The notes beneath the pieces are model-generated. The model worked only from the letters and a program-made list of their open reading frames with translations, was not told the DNA's origin and searched no databases. A stretch of DNA of 64,000 bases from DSVQ01 sp964484765 (GTDB taxonomy: Bacteria > Planctomycetota > Planctomycetia > Planctomycetales > Planctomycetaceae): assembly GCA_964484765.1 (NCBI GenBank), contig CAZAGI010000040.1:1-64000 (forward strand), read 5' to 3'. Position numbers and translations under genes: made by a program. This document shows positions 49,208 through 58,043 of the stretch, piece by piece (positions within the stretch are counted from its first letter, which is position 1; each line of letters begins with the position of its first letter).

Positions 49208-49609
49208 ATGTTTCGCGTCACGCAAGAAATTGAGTTCTGTTACGGACACCGGTTGTTGAACTACGACGGAAAATGTCGTTTCCTGCACGGTCACAATGGC
49301 AAAGCGGTGATTGTGCTGGAAGGCCGGGACCTGGATTCCCGCGGGATGCTGGTCGACTTCACCGACATTAAAAAGTCGATCGCCACCTGGATCGATGCCA
49401 CGCTCGATCACCGGATGATTCTGAACGAAATGGATCCGACGGTCGATTTTTTCCGGCAGCAGCGTGAGCCGATTTTCACGGTTCCGGAAAATCCGACCGC
49501 GGAAAACATCGCCCGGCTGATTTACCGCTTCGCCAAGGAACAGAATTTTCCCATCGCCGAAGTCACGTTGTGGGAAACAACGAAGGCCTACGCGACTTAT
49601 TACGAATAG
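49208..49609 (+). CDS. queD: 6-pyruvoyl-tetrahydropterin synthase/QueD-family enzyme
   Basis: A 133-residue protein. The zinc ligands His14, His27 and His29 ('CYGHRLL', 'FLHGHN') and the catalytic-type Cys23 ('GKCRFLHGHN') are present, as are 'LDHRMILNE' and the C-terminal Glu of 'LWETTKAYA'. In bacteria the family usually makes 6-carboxytetrahydropterin for queuosine and 7-deazaguanine synthesis, or a tetrahydropterin. No other queuosine gene (queC, queE, folE) is adjacent, so the QueD label is a family-level call. A shared hairpin terminator lies 2 bp after its stop. Confidence 0.83.
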   Translation: MFRVTQEIEFCYGHRLLNYDGKCRFLHGHNGKAVIVLEGRDLDSRGMLVDFTDIKKSIATWIDATLDHRMILNEMDPTVDFFRQQREPIFTVPENPTAENIARLIYRFAKEQNFPIAEVTLWETTKAYATYYE

Positions 49610-49611
49610 AC

Positions 49612-49642
49612 GAAGCCCGGCATCTGACCGATGCCGGGCTTC
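49612..49642. terminator. Bidirectional terminator between queD-like gene and glmS
   Basis: A perfect 13-bp stem (gaagcccggcatc / gatgccgggcttc) with a 5-nt loop, followed by a T-rich stretch (ttcctt). It lies between the ends of two convergent genes and is suited to end both transcripts. The stem core matches the hairpins at 34545 and 34604. Confidence 0.75.
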
Positions 49643-49664
49643 TTCCTTGGCATTCCATCCGGGG

Positions 49665-51527
49665 CTATTCGACGGTGACGCTCTTCGCGAGATTGCGCGG
49701 GCGGTCGACGTTGCAACCGCGGAGCAAGGCGATGTGATACGCCAGCAACTGCAAAGGAATCGCCGTCACCAGGGGCTGTAGATATTCGTCGACGACCGGC
49801 ACATAAATGACGTCGTCAGCCAGTTCAGAGACCTTGTCGTCTCCTTCGCACGCAATGGCGATGACCGGCCCGCGACGGGCTTTGATCTCTTCCATATTCG
49901 AGATCACCTTCGGATAAATATTGCACCGCGGGACGACGAACACACTGGGCGTGTCTTCATCCACCAGGGCAATCGGTCCGTGCTTCATTTCGGCCGCGGG
50001 ATAGCCTTCGGCGTGAATGTAGCTGATTTCCTTCAGTTTCAGCGCGCCTTCCAGTGCCACCGGGAAGTTGTACAGCCGGCCGAGGTACAGGAAATTCTCG
50101 GCCTGATAGTATTTCTCGGCGATGGTTTTGACGGCGTCGTTGCATTCGAGCGCTTTGCGAAGCATGTCGGGCATCGCGCGGAGATGGCCGATAATCCGCT
50201 TGCCGGCCGGATATGACAAATGCCGCATGCGACCCATGAACAGCGCAAGCAAGGCTAGCACGGTGACCTGCGCGGTAAACGCTTTCGTTGAAGCGACGCC
50301 GATTTCCGGTCCCGCGTGCAGGTAGATGCCGCCGTCCGCTTCGCGCGCAATCGTCGATCCCACAACGTTGCAGATCGCCAGCGACGGATGGCCCTTGCGC
50401 TTGCATTCCCGCAGCGCGGCGAGCGTGTCCGCCGTCTCGCCCGACTGCGTGATCGCGAAAATCATCGTCCGGTCGGACATCGGCGGGTTGCGATACCGCA
50501 GTTCGCTGGCGTATTCGACTTCCACCGGAATCCGGGCGAATTCTTCCAGCAGATACTCGCCGACCAGACCCGCATGCCAGCTGGTGCCGCAGGCGGTGAG
50601 GATGATTCGATCAATCCGCCGCAATTGCTGCGGGTCGAGATTGAGTCCGCCGAACCGCGCGGTGGCTTCGTCTTCATCAAGCCGACCGCGAATGGCGTTC
50701 TCAATCGTTTGCGGCTGCTCAAAAATCTCTTTGAGCATGTAGTGGTCGAATTGACCAAGGTCGGTATCAACGGCGGATTGTTCGAGGACCCGGACCGAAG
50801 GTGTCTGCACTCCGCCGTCGCGATGCCGCAGTTTCATCCCGTCGGCTGTCAGAATCGCGATCTCATGATCATTGAGATAGACCACTTCCTCAGTGTACCC
50901 GACCAGCGGGCTGGCATCGCTGGCGAGAAAATGTTCCCCGCGGCCAATACCGACCACCAGCGGGCTGCCCAACCGCGCTGCAATCAACACGCCCGGGACC
51001 TCGCGAAAGAGAATTGCGAGTCCATAGGTGCCTTTCAATTGCGGCAGCGTGACCTCCACCGCTTTCAGGCAGGTCTCGGCGCTCGTCGGGTCTTCGCCCA
51101 GTTTGATCAATTCAGAAAGCTCATACGCCACCAGATGGGCGACGACTTCCGTATCGGTCGCGGAATGAAAGACGTATCCTTGTTCGCGAAGCTTGTTCCG
51201 GAGTGAACTGTAGTTCTCGATCACACCGTTATGTACGAGGACGACTTCGCCGTTGCCGCCGACGTGCGGGTGTGAATTGATGTCGCTGGGTTCGCCGTGG
51301 GTTGCCCAACGGGTGTGACCAATTCCAAAGCCGCCTTTGACGGGCTTTTGCTTGCAGAGTTCGGCGAGTTGACCGACACGGCCGGTCTTCTTGCGAATGT
51401 TGATGTCACCGCCGTTTTGAATCGCCACGCCGGCGGAGTCGTATCCGCGGTATTCCAGGCGGAACAGTCCTTCCAGCAGATAATCGTAGGCGGACTTAGG
51501 ACCAATGTACCCGACGATCCCACACAT
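49665..51527 (-). CDS. glmS: Glucosamine-6-phosphate synthase (isomerising)
   Basis: A 620-residue enzyme converting fructose-6-phosphate and glutamine to glucosamine-6-phosphate, the entry to UDP-GlcNAc for cell wall and LPS. I chose the ATG at 51527 because it puts the catalytic Cys at residue 2 (MCGIVGYIG), required after Met removal; an in-frame extension to 51581 exists. The glutaminase domain shows 'LEYRGYDSAG', 'GIGHTRWATHG' and 'HNGVIENY'. Two SIS domains follow ('TACGTSWHAGLV', 'ITQSGETADT', 'HAEGYPAAEMKHGP'), and the C terminus is the canonical 'DRPRNLAKSVTVE'. I saw no sign of the glmS ribozyme upstream. Its presence agrees with planctomycetes having peptidoglycan. Confidence 0.96.
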   Translation of the reverse strand: MCGIVGYIGPKSAYDYLLEGLFRLEYRGYDSAGVAIQNGGDINIRKKTGRVGQLAELCKQKPVKGGFGIGHTRWATHGEPSDINSHPHVGGNGEVVLVHNGVIENYSSLRNKLREQGYVFHSATDTEVVAHLVAYELSELIKLGEDPTSAETCLKAVEVTLPQLKGTYGLAILFREVPGVLIAARLGSPLVVGIGRGEHFLASDASPLVGYTEEVVYLNDHEIAILTADGMKLRHRDGGVQTPSVRVLEQSAVDTDLGQFDHYMLKEIFEQPQTIENAIRGRLDEDEATARFGGLNLDPQQLRRIDRIILTACGTSWHAGLVGEYLLEEFARIPVEVEYASELRYRNPPMSDRTMIFAITQSGETADTLAALRECKRKGHPSLAICNVVGSTIAREADGGIYLHAGPEIGVASTKAFTAQVTVLALLALFMGRMRHLSYPAGKRIIGHLRAMPDMLRKALECNDAVKTIAEKYYQAENFLYLGRLYNFPVALEGALKLKEISYIHAEGYPAAEMKHGPIALVDEDTPSVFVVPRCNIYPKVISNMEEIKARRGPVIAIACEGDDKVSELADDVIYVPVVDEYLQPLVTAIPLQLLAYHIALLRGCNVDRPRNLAKSVTVE

Positions 51528-51712
51528 AACGATGAATCCCCCTGAATGTCGGCAGGTCGGCTGCACCGCGGCAGCGTCCACGCCGGAAATCGCGCTCTCC
51601 GCGCTGGTGTATCAGGAAAACACAACCAGGGTCAAGAGGAGGCCATACGCCGGTCGTCCATGGATGATCGTGAGCGGCAGGGGGAACCGCCACGAAAATC
51701 CATCGGCTTCGA

Positions 51713-54700
51713 TCACGGGACAAATAAGAAATCAGGCTCGTTGAGCAGTGTCCACACGATATCTTCGGCGCGTTGCCGCCAGTCTGGTTGCAGCCGCAAT
51801 GACGGCGGATCACCACGATCGACGAGGGCTTTCAAAGCCTGCTTCCGGTCCGTGGCTTCCGGCTTGAGATGATTCGACCAGCCGACCCCCGTGTGACGCG
51901 GCGGACGGGGGACGCTTTTGACACTGCTTTCCTGTCTGCGGCTGGTGAAACCATCGGTGAGTGCGGCCGCAAAGGCGGCGCGTTCCGCGACGGTGGGGTC
52001 GCGGGTCAGAATCGACTGCGTGAGCTGCGTGATGAAATCATCGAGCGACGCGGCGTCGACGGCGTAGTCGGTGAGACGGCTGTCATCGGAGAGTTGCGAC
52101 ATGCGCATGGCAAGTGAACCATTCGCAAGAATCGCCGGTTGCAGCACCGTGGTTTCCGTGGGCCGAACTGTGAGCGGATCGGGCCGCGCGCCGCGCCAGC
52201 CGAAGGCTTCCAGAACGTCGATGATGGGTTGCGCTGTGGGGAGCGACAAACTCGGCCGGTCGCGTTCGTTCGACATCGACAGAAACTGCCACGCGCGGTT
52301 CGGCGTCCCGAAATTCAACGATTGCTCGTAGCTCCGCGTGCTGTCGACATCGATGTTCAGCGCTTCCACATGCCATGGCTTGCCGGTGGCCACGAAGAGG
52401 GAATCGACCACTTGCTCGGCCGTCATCCGGCGCGGTGTCGGGCCGGCGAATAATTCCGCTCGAGTGCGGTTTCCCAGTGCTTCGGCATCGGACTGACGTT
52501 GATAAGCATGCGAGGTGAAGATCACACGGGCGACATGCTTCAGATCGTAGCCGGAACCAATGAGCTCGCGTTCGAGCCATGTCAGCAATTCGGTGTGAAT
52601 CGGTTCGCCGTGCTCCCAGTCGTCCACGGGTTCCACCAGCCCGCGGCCCATGTAACGCTGCCAGATGCGGTTGACGATGACCTGCCCGAACCGACGGTTC
52701 TGCGGGGACGTGATGTAAGCCGCCAGTTGTTCACGACGGTCTTTCGCGTTGAGCAGCATGTCGGCTTCAAACTCGGCGGCGAGCTTTTCGGCGAACGGCC
52801 AATCGGGCGGGATGGATTCTCCGGGCTTCAAGGTGACTTTCACCAGCAGCGATTGCAGCGCCGCGGGATCGCCGGGAATCGTGCTGGTTTTGGGCAGTTT
52901 CACAGCATCGCGCTGCAGCATCGCGGCCAGGCTGAACAGGTCTTTTTGCGTGAAGGGGTGATACGGCGCGTCGTGGCATCGGGCACACTTCATTTCCATG
53001 CCGAGAAACGCCTGGGCAATCACATGGGCTTTCGCGGCCATCGGGGAATCGTTCTGCGAAGCGACACCGAACCCGGCTGGTCCGCCGTAATGCGCACTGC
53101 CCTCCATCAGAATCAACTCGGTGGCAAAGCGATCGATCGGCCGGTTGTCTGCGAAAGCTTCGTGCAGCCACCAGCGGAATGGGCCGGTGTTGTTCAACGT
53201 GGGATTGATGAGGTTCGGGTTTTCCGCGAGCACATCCTGCCAGTAACCAACCCAGTGATCCGCCCATCCGGGTTCGTTCAACAACCGATTGATCAACCAT
53301 GTCCGGCGGCTTTCCACCGGCTGTGCCAGGTATGCGGCGCGCAATTCCGGCGTTGGAATCGTGCCGGTCGTGTCGAGCGATAATCGACGCAAGAACGCGA
53401 CGTCTTCGCAGAGCGGCAACGGTTTCACATTCGCTACGGCCAGTTTGGTATTCAGAAACGCATCCAGCGAATGGTGCTGCGGATAACCCGCAGGATTGGC
53501 TGGAATCGTCAGCGGAGGCAAGGACGTGAGCGTCGATTTTGCGCGGGCGTGTCGCCGGTCCCAATAGGCCGTCCAGTCGCGGCTCGCTTCTTGCCGGCGT
53601 TGTTGATTCCTGTCGTTCATTGACAGCGACGGCAAGAAGCTTTCCCAGGCAGCGTTGGTGAATCGGGGCGATTCTCCATTCGGCGAGGCGATAATCGATG
53701 ATGCCGGTTCATCCTGTTTCGGAGACCATGCCAGCACCAGTTCGCCCAGTTCGGGACGGCGTTTCTTGCCGCCGAGAAAGGCCTCGACCTGCACGCGACA
53801 GGGTTTTCCATCGCTGTGATAGTTCCCGACGATTTCGTAATCACCCGGAGGCAAGCCGCGGAGTGCCTCGGCGGTGTTGTCGGGCTGGGGGTAAAGTTCA
53901 TTGTGGCCGTCGCCGCCGCGCGTGGGGAATTTGTTTTCGGCGATCAGTTGGCCATCAATCCACAACCGCGATCCCGAGCGCGACCGCAGCCGCAGCGCGA
54001 TCTCACCAATAGGGAACGTCAACCGGCTGGAGAGCCGCACCATGAGTGGGTTCGTGCGGTCGCCGCGCACGCCATGTTCTGTGTAGTGCTGCGGTAACTC
54101 CGTCAGGGCGAACTGCGGCCAGGTGAACCGTTCGGTCGGTTCCGGAACGGGAAATCCCCATGCGAGTTTATCGGGGATGCCCTGCATGATTTCGACCAGC
54201 ACACTGTTTGCGGTCACCAGTTCCTCAGGGGTTTCATACGATGGCGGGACCACTGCGACATAGCGTTGCTGGATGCGTTCCTCGGAAAGGGCGGTGCGAT
54301 ACAGCGCGACTTCGTCAATCTGGCCATGAAAGGTGCTCGAGGGATTGCCCCCCATCGACGAGCCGATCCAAAGTTCATCATTGTCGACGACCGGCGCTTC
54401 TTTCGTCGCGCCGCCGTAGTCCCATTTGCCCGTGACGATGCCGCCGTCGGTATAGCCGCGCAGCGAATCGGGCTCACCGAACACGTACGTCACCGCAATA
54501 TGGTGCCACCCGCTGTCGATCCCAAACCCTTCATTCGCCGTCCAGCGGTGATAATCTTCCTGCTTGCCGGCGCGATTGTCGCTATCGCGAAAGAGAAAAC
54601 TGACACGCGCCTGGCCTTTTTCTCCGGACAGACGCAGCGCGTAATTCTGGTTGTCCGCGGCGAAGCCGTCGTTCTTCGTGCGGCCCTTGCCGATGACGTA

Positions 54701-55117
54701 CATCTGCTGTCCGCCGCCCAACTGGGTGACGTTGACCCAGGCTTCGAGTGTGATCGCATCGCCGTTGTGAAAATCAAGCGGGCTGTTATCGCCGGGATCC
54801 GGAATGCGGATGGACGCCCCGTCGCCCTTGAATTCCACGGCGGTATTGTCGGATTCGAACGCGGGGAACTGCGGCGGCCGCGGTCCGTCTGTATTGGCTT
54901 TGACCGCACCGGCGATTCTGCCCGCGTGCAGCTTCATGACCGAAGCCGGGTGCAGATCGAGGAGGGCACTCTTTTCGGCGGGGAATCGCCACCACACCAC
55001 GGGTTGGTCCGTCGCGACGACGTCGACGATCGGCAGTGGTTCAGCACCGGACAGGGATGTGACCGTTCCGAGCATGATGCCGATCAACCACATCGCCATG
55101 GCGCTGAGCCGTAACAT
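51713..55117 (-). CDS. LamG-DUF1549-DUF1553 secreted protein
   Basis: A 1134-residue protein; I chose the ATG at 55117 because a signal peptide follows ('AMAMWLIGIMLGTVTSLSGA'), although the frame is open to 55708. Domains in order: LamG/concanavalin-like (about 80-320; 'ITLEAWVNVTQLGGG', 'GWHHIAVTYVFG'), a PA14-like beta region (about 345-510; 'GSRLWIDGQLIAENKF'), DUF1549 (about 560-790, with 'CARCHDAPYHPF', a CxxCH motif) and DUF1553 (about 830-1120; 'VIVNRIWQRYMGRGL'). The LamG and PA14-like modules suggest carbohydrate binding at the surface. The expected DUF1501 partner is missing: downstream lies glmS. Confidence 0.87.
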   Translation of the reverse strand: MLRLSAMAMWLIGIMLGTVTSLSGAEPLPIVDVVATDQPVVWWRFPAEKSALLDLHPASVMKLHAGRIAGAVKANTDGPRPPQFPAFESDNTAVEFKGDGASIRIPDPGDNSPLDFHNGDAITLEAWVNVTQLGGGQQMYVIGKGRTKNDGFAADNQNYALRLSGEKGQARVSFLFRDSDNRAGKQEDYHRWTANEGFGIDSGWHHIAVTYVFGEPDSLRGYTDGGIVTGKWDYGGATKEAPVVDNDELWIGSSMGGNPSSTFHGQIDEVALYRTALSEERIQQRYVAVVPPSYETPEELVTANSVLVEIMQGIPDKLAWGFPVPEPTERFTWPQFALTELPQHYTEHGVRGDRTNPLMVRLSSRLTFPIGEIALRLRSRSGSRLWIDGQLIAENKFPTRGGDGHNELYPQPDNTAEALRGLPPGDYEIVGNYHSDGKPCRVQVEAFLGGKKRRPELGELVLAWSPKQDEPASSIIASPNGESPRFTNAAWESFLPSLSMNDRNQQRRQEASRDWTAYWDRRHARAKSTLTSLPPLTIPANPAGYPQHHSLDAFLNTKLAVANVKPLPLCEDVAFLRRLSLDTTGTIPTPELRAAYLAQPVESRRTWLINRLLNEPGWADHWVGYWQDVLAENPNLINPTLNNTGPFRWWLHEAFADNRPIDRFATELILMEGSAHYGGPAGFGVASQNDSPMAAKAHVIAQAFLGMEMKCARCHDAPYHPFTQKDLFSLAAMLQRDAVKLPKTSTIPGDPAALQSLLVKVTLKPGESIPPDWPFAEKLAAEFEADMLLNAKDRREQLAAYITSPQNRRFGQVIVNRIWQRYMGRGLVEPVDDWEHGEPIHTELLTWLERELIGSGYDLKHVARVIFTSHAYQRQSDAEALGNRTRAELFAGPTPRRMTAEQVVDSLFVATGKPWHVEALNIDVDSTRSYEQSLNFGTPNRAWQFLSMSNERDRPSLSLPTAQPIIDVLEAFGWRGARPDPLTVRPTETTVLQPAILANGSLAMRMSQLSDDSRLTDYAVDAASLDDFITQLTQSILTRDPTVAERAAFAAALTDGFTSRRQESSVKSVPRPPRHTGVGWSNHLKPEATDRKQALKALVDRGDPPSLRLQPDWRQRAEDIVWTLLNEPDFLFVP

Positions 55118-55291
55118 CGCCGAGTCTCCCCTTGCCGACCGAATTCCCGTTTGCACCCTTTGATCGTATCCGAACCGGAAACCGTGGAAAACTACCAACT
55201 GCAGAGTTCGCGCGACGTGGCAGTTCGGCGGCCGATCTTTTACAGTTTCCGTCATCTGCTTCGGAATTACAGCCGCTGGGAGAACGCCATC

Positions 55292-57466
55292 GTGTCCCGT
55301 TGCCTGTGGGCTGCCTGCTTGTTCGCGGTGATCTGCCGCCCGGTCTTCGCACAATCGATGTTTCACGGCGAGCGACTGAAGCGCATCGAACCGGTGCTGC
55401 AGAAGTTTGTCGATGACAAACAAATCGCCGGCGCCGTGGCGTTGATCGCGACACCGGATGGCGTGTTGCCAGTGACCACCGTCGGGCAAGCGGACATTGC
55501 TGGCAAGCGGCCGATGCGCGAGGACACGATCTTCCGCATTGCCTCCATGACCAAACTCATCACAGCGACCGCGTTGATGCAATTGGTCGAACAGCACAAG
55601 ATCGCGCTCGACGATCCGGTGGAGAAGTATCTCCCGGCGTTCAAGGACCAGATGATCCAGAACAAGCCGATTTCGCGCCCCGTGACCGTGCGCGATGTGC
55701 TGACGCACACTGCCGGCGTGTTAAGTCCCGAAGCGAAAGAAACCGCGGGGTTGTCGCTGGAGCAACTGGTCAACCGCGCTGGCGAGATGGGGCTGGAGTT
55801 TGAACCGGGATCAAAATGGAAGTACAGCAACGGGTTAACGGTGGCCGGTCGGTTGATCGAAGTTGTCTCGAAGGAAAGCTTCACGGACTATCTGCAGAAG
55901 CACATTTTTGATCCATTGCAGATGACCGACACGACGTTCACGTTAACGCCCGATCAAGCTGCGCGGTTGGCGGTGACCTATAAGCCGGGCAAAGAACCGG
56001 GAACGTTAGAAGCCGTCGAAATTCCCGATCCGACTGTGCGGCGTACGCCGGGACCTTCGGGCGGGTTGTTTTCGACGGCTCGCGATCAGGCCCGCTTTTA
56101 TCAAGCGATTCTGAACGGCGGACGCTCCCAGGATGTTCGCATTCTGGCGTCAGAAACCGTGCAACAGATGCTGACGCCGCAGACTGGGGAATTGGTCACC
56201 GGGTTCACGCCGGGTAATCAGTGGGCGCTGGGCTGGTGTGTCGTGCGACAGCCGCAAGGCGTTACGCGGTTGTTATCGCCAGGAACTTACGGTCATGGCG
56301 GAGCCTGGGGCACGCAAGGCTGGATCGACCCGACCCGGAAGCTCATCTTCGTGCTGATGATTCAGCGCCAGGGGTTCGGCAACAGTGATGGGTCCGACGT
56401 CCGCGACGCGTTCACCGAAGCAGCGCTGGCAGCGTATCAGGGCATAGACGATCTCGACCGCGCCGCCAGGAGCGTGGATCCGGCCACTGGCGGCGTCAAA
56501 CGCGACGGAGTCTGGATTACGTCCTACCGTGAGGAAAAGGACGGTGTGCAGATTTATCACGGTGACGCGCGGGTCATCTTGTCCGCGCAGGCCGGTGGAC
56601 GTCCGCTGGAGTTTTCTATGCGGGGCAAAGACGCCTTATGGCTCGATCCCGCCGAGTACGGGCCGCGCGGCGACAAGCCACGGTCGATCTCTGCCGGACG
56701 GTTCGACATTGGACCGGAATTGGTCACGCCTCAACATCCGACTTTGTGGTCCGGCGAATGGACGCCTGAAATCACCGGTCCCCACGCGGCCCGGCTCACC
56801 AGCCAGCGCGATCCTGTCACTGGTATTCAACTCGTCCGCAATTTCTACCTGGAAGATGTTTCCAAGACGGCGATTGCCCGCCGGGGGGAAAAGCACGGGG
56901 CGATGCTCCGCTGCGAACAAATCATGATGAATACCTCGAAAGAGCTGCGCGAGATCTGCCATTGGGGCCGGTCGTTTTCTCCCGGCGGAGGCATCTGTCT
57001 GATCCCGCTCGCCGGCCGCAGCAAGTTCCCCAGTCAGTATGCGATGTATGAAGACAGCGCCATCATCAATGTGCGGAACACGGATGATCAAATCCGGGTC
57101 CGCGATGGCTTCCTCGAAATTCTCGCCCCGCCGCGGAAACCGAAGCTCGGGTTCGATTCCACCGCTGGTTGGATGGCGTACCTCATGCCCAATGACACGC
57201 TGTTCGTGAAGCGGTATGCCGTCGATCCGAACCGCGTCTACGGCGAAGCCGCGGGGCTCACGCTCTCGGTCTGGTATCCGCCTGGTGACCGGATTGAACT
57301 AGAACCGATCGGTCCGCTGGAACGGCTGCAGCCAGGCGAAGTCGCGTCGTTCACCGAAGAGTGGTGGCTGCTGAGTTTCCCGTATCCCAAGTCCGGCGAG
57401 AAAGTGGACCTGAAACGGCTGCGCGAAGTGGTCGATTACGAAACGGCATCCAAGATCGAAAAGTAG
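55292..57466 (+). CDS. Class C beta-lactamase-like serine hydrolase with C-terminal extension
   Basis: A 724-residue protein. The GTG at 55292 is preferred because it yields a clean signal peptide (SRCLWAACLFAVICRPVFA). The beta-lactamase/esterase domain (about 25-400) has the nucleophile motif Ser85-Met-Thr-Lys88, Tyr178-Ser-Asn180 and the third motif HGG in 'YGHGGAWG'. The remaining 300 residues form a beta-rich domain resembling DUF4380 or galactose-mutarotase-like sheets ('ELREICHWGRSF', 'GRSKFPSQYAMY'). The N-terminal family includes esterases and D-aminopeptidases and need not be an antibiotic resistance enzyme. The extension is unusual; I am moderately sure of its fold. Confidence 0.82.
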   Translation: MSRCLWAACLFAVICRPVFAQSMFHGERLKRIEPVLQKFVDDKQIAGAVALIATPDGVLPVTTVGQADIAGKRPMREDTIFRIASMTKLITATALMQLVEQHKIALDDPVEKYLPAFKDQMIQNKPISRPVTVRDVLTHTAGVLSPEAKETAGLSLEQLVNRAGEMGLEFEPGSKWKYSNGLTVAGRLIEVVSKESFTDYLQKHIFDPLQMTDTTFTLTPDQAARLAVTYKPGKEPGTLEAVEIPDPTVRRTPGPSGGLFSTARDQARFYQAILNGGRSQDVRILASETVQQMLTPQTGELVTGFTPGNQWALGWCVVRQPQGVTRLLSPGTYGHGGAWGTQGWIDPTRKLIFVLMIQRQGFGNSDGSDVRDAFTEAALAAYQGIDDLDRAARSVDPATGGVKRDGVWITSYREEKDGVQIYHGDARVILSAQAGGRPLEFSMRGKDALWLDPAEYGPRGDKPRSISAGRFDIGPELVTPQHPTLWSGEWTPEITGPHAARLTSQRDPVTGIQLVRNFYLEDVSKTAIARRGEKHGAMLRCEQIMMNTSKELREICHWGRSFSPGGGICLIPLAGRSKFPSQYAMYEDSAIINVRNTDDQIRVRDGFLEILAPPRKPKLGFDSTAGWMAYLMPNDTLFVKRYAVDPNRVYGEAAGLTLSVWYPPGDRIELEPIGPLERLQPGEVASFTEEWWLLSFPYPKSGEKVDLKRLREVVDYETASKIEK

Positions 57467-57520
57467 ATTCGGCTCGTTCCCATCAAGTTTGTCCCGGTCT
57501 TTTCTCACGAGGTAAAAGTC

Positions 57521-57985
57521 ATGCGCATTTCCGCGGTCCTGTTGGTTGTGTTCACGATGTCCGTCACGGGCCAGATCTTCGCAGATGAGGCCAGCCACCG
57601 CGCTGCAGCGGAAGAGATGCTCAAGGAAGCTAACACCGATAAAACGATGCAGTCGGCCATCGATACGATGCTGGACGCACAGATCAAGGCCAATCGCTCA
57701 TTGGCACCGGTGAAAGACGTGATGAAAAAATTTCTGACGAAGCACCTCAGCTTCGAATCACTGAAAGAAGAATTGATTGATCTGCATGTCAAAGAATTCA
57801 CGGAAGACGAACTGAAAGAAGTCGCTGCATTTTACCGCACGCCAACTGGGAAGAAATTTATCTCCAAGCAACCGGTGATGATGCAGAAAGGGGCAGAAAT
57901 GGGCATGCGCCGCGTGCAGGAAAACACTGCGGAACTGCAGACGATGATTCAGGCCGAACTCAAGAAAAACACGCCCAAGCCGTGA
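57521..57985 (+). CDS. DUF2059 periplasmic protein
   Basis: A 154-residue protein with ATG preceded by a good Shine-Dalgarno (cacgagg). A signal peptide ends around 'GQIFADEA'. The helical body with 'EFTEDELKEVAAFYRTPTGK' followed by 'MMQKGAEMGMRRV' is the DUF2059 signature. Function is unknown, but DUF2059 proteins are exported and widespread. It lies 54 bp after the serine hydrolase and 58 bp before the alpha/beta hydrolase, so co-transcription is possible. Confidence 0.85.
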   Translation: MRISAVLLVVFTMSVTGQIFADEASHRAAAEEMLKEANTDKTMQSAIDTMLDAQIKANRSLAPVKDVMKKFLTKHLSFESLKEELIDLHVKEFTEDELKEVAAFYRTPTGKKFISKQPVMMQKGAEMGMRRVQENTAELQTMIQAELKKNTPKP

Positions 57986-58043
57986 TTTCTCAGGCTCATC
58001 GATTCCAGTTTCCATCGCCGGGGTGACTGCCGAGAGACCGCCC

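Noticed and set aside
51528..51712. Possible glmS ribozyme upstream of glmS
   Set aside because: No recognisable catalytic core could be read, and the ribozyme is mainly known from Firmicutes-type bacteria.
55292..57466. Antibiotic-resistance beta-lactamase
   Set aside because: The class C-like motif set is shared with many esterases and peptidases; the long extension and genomic context do not suggest resistance.
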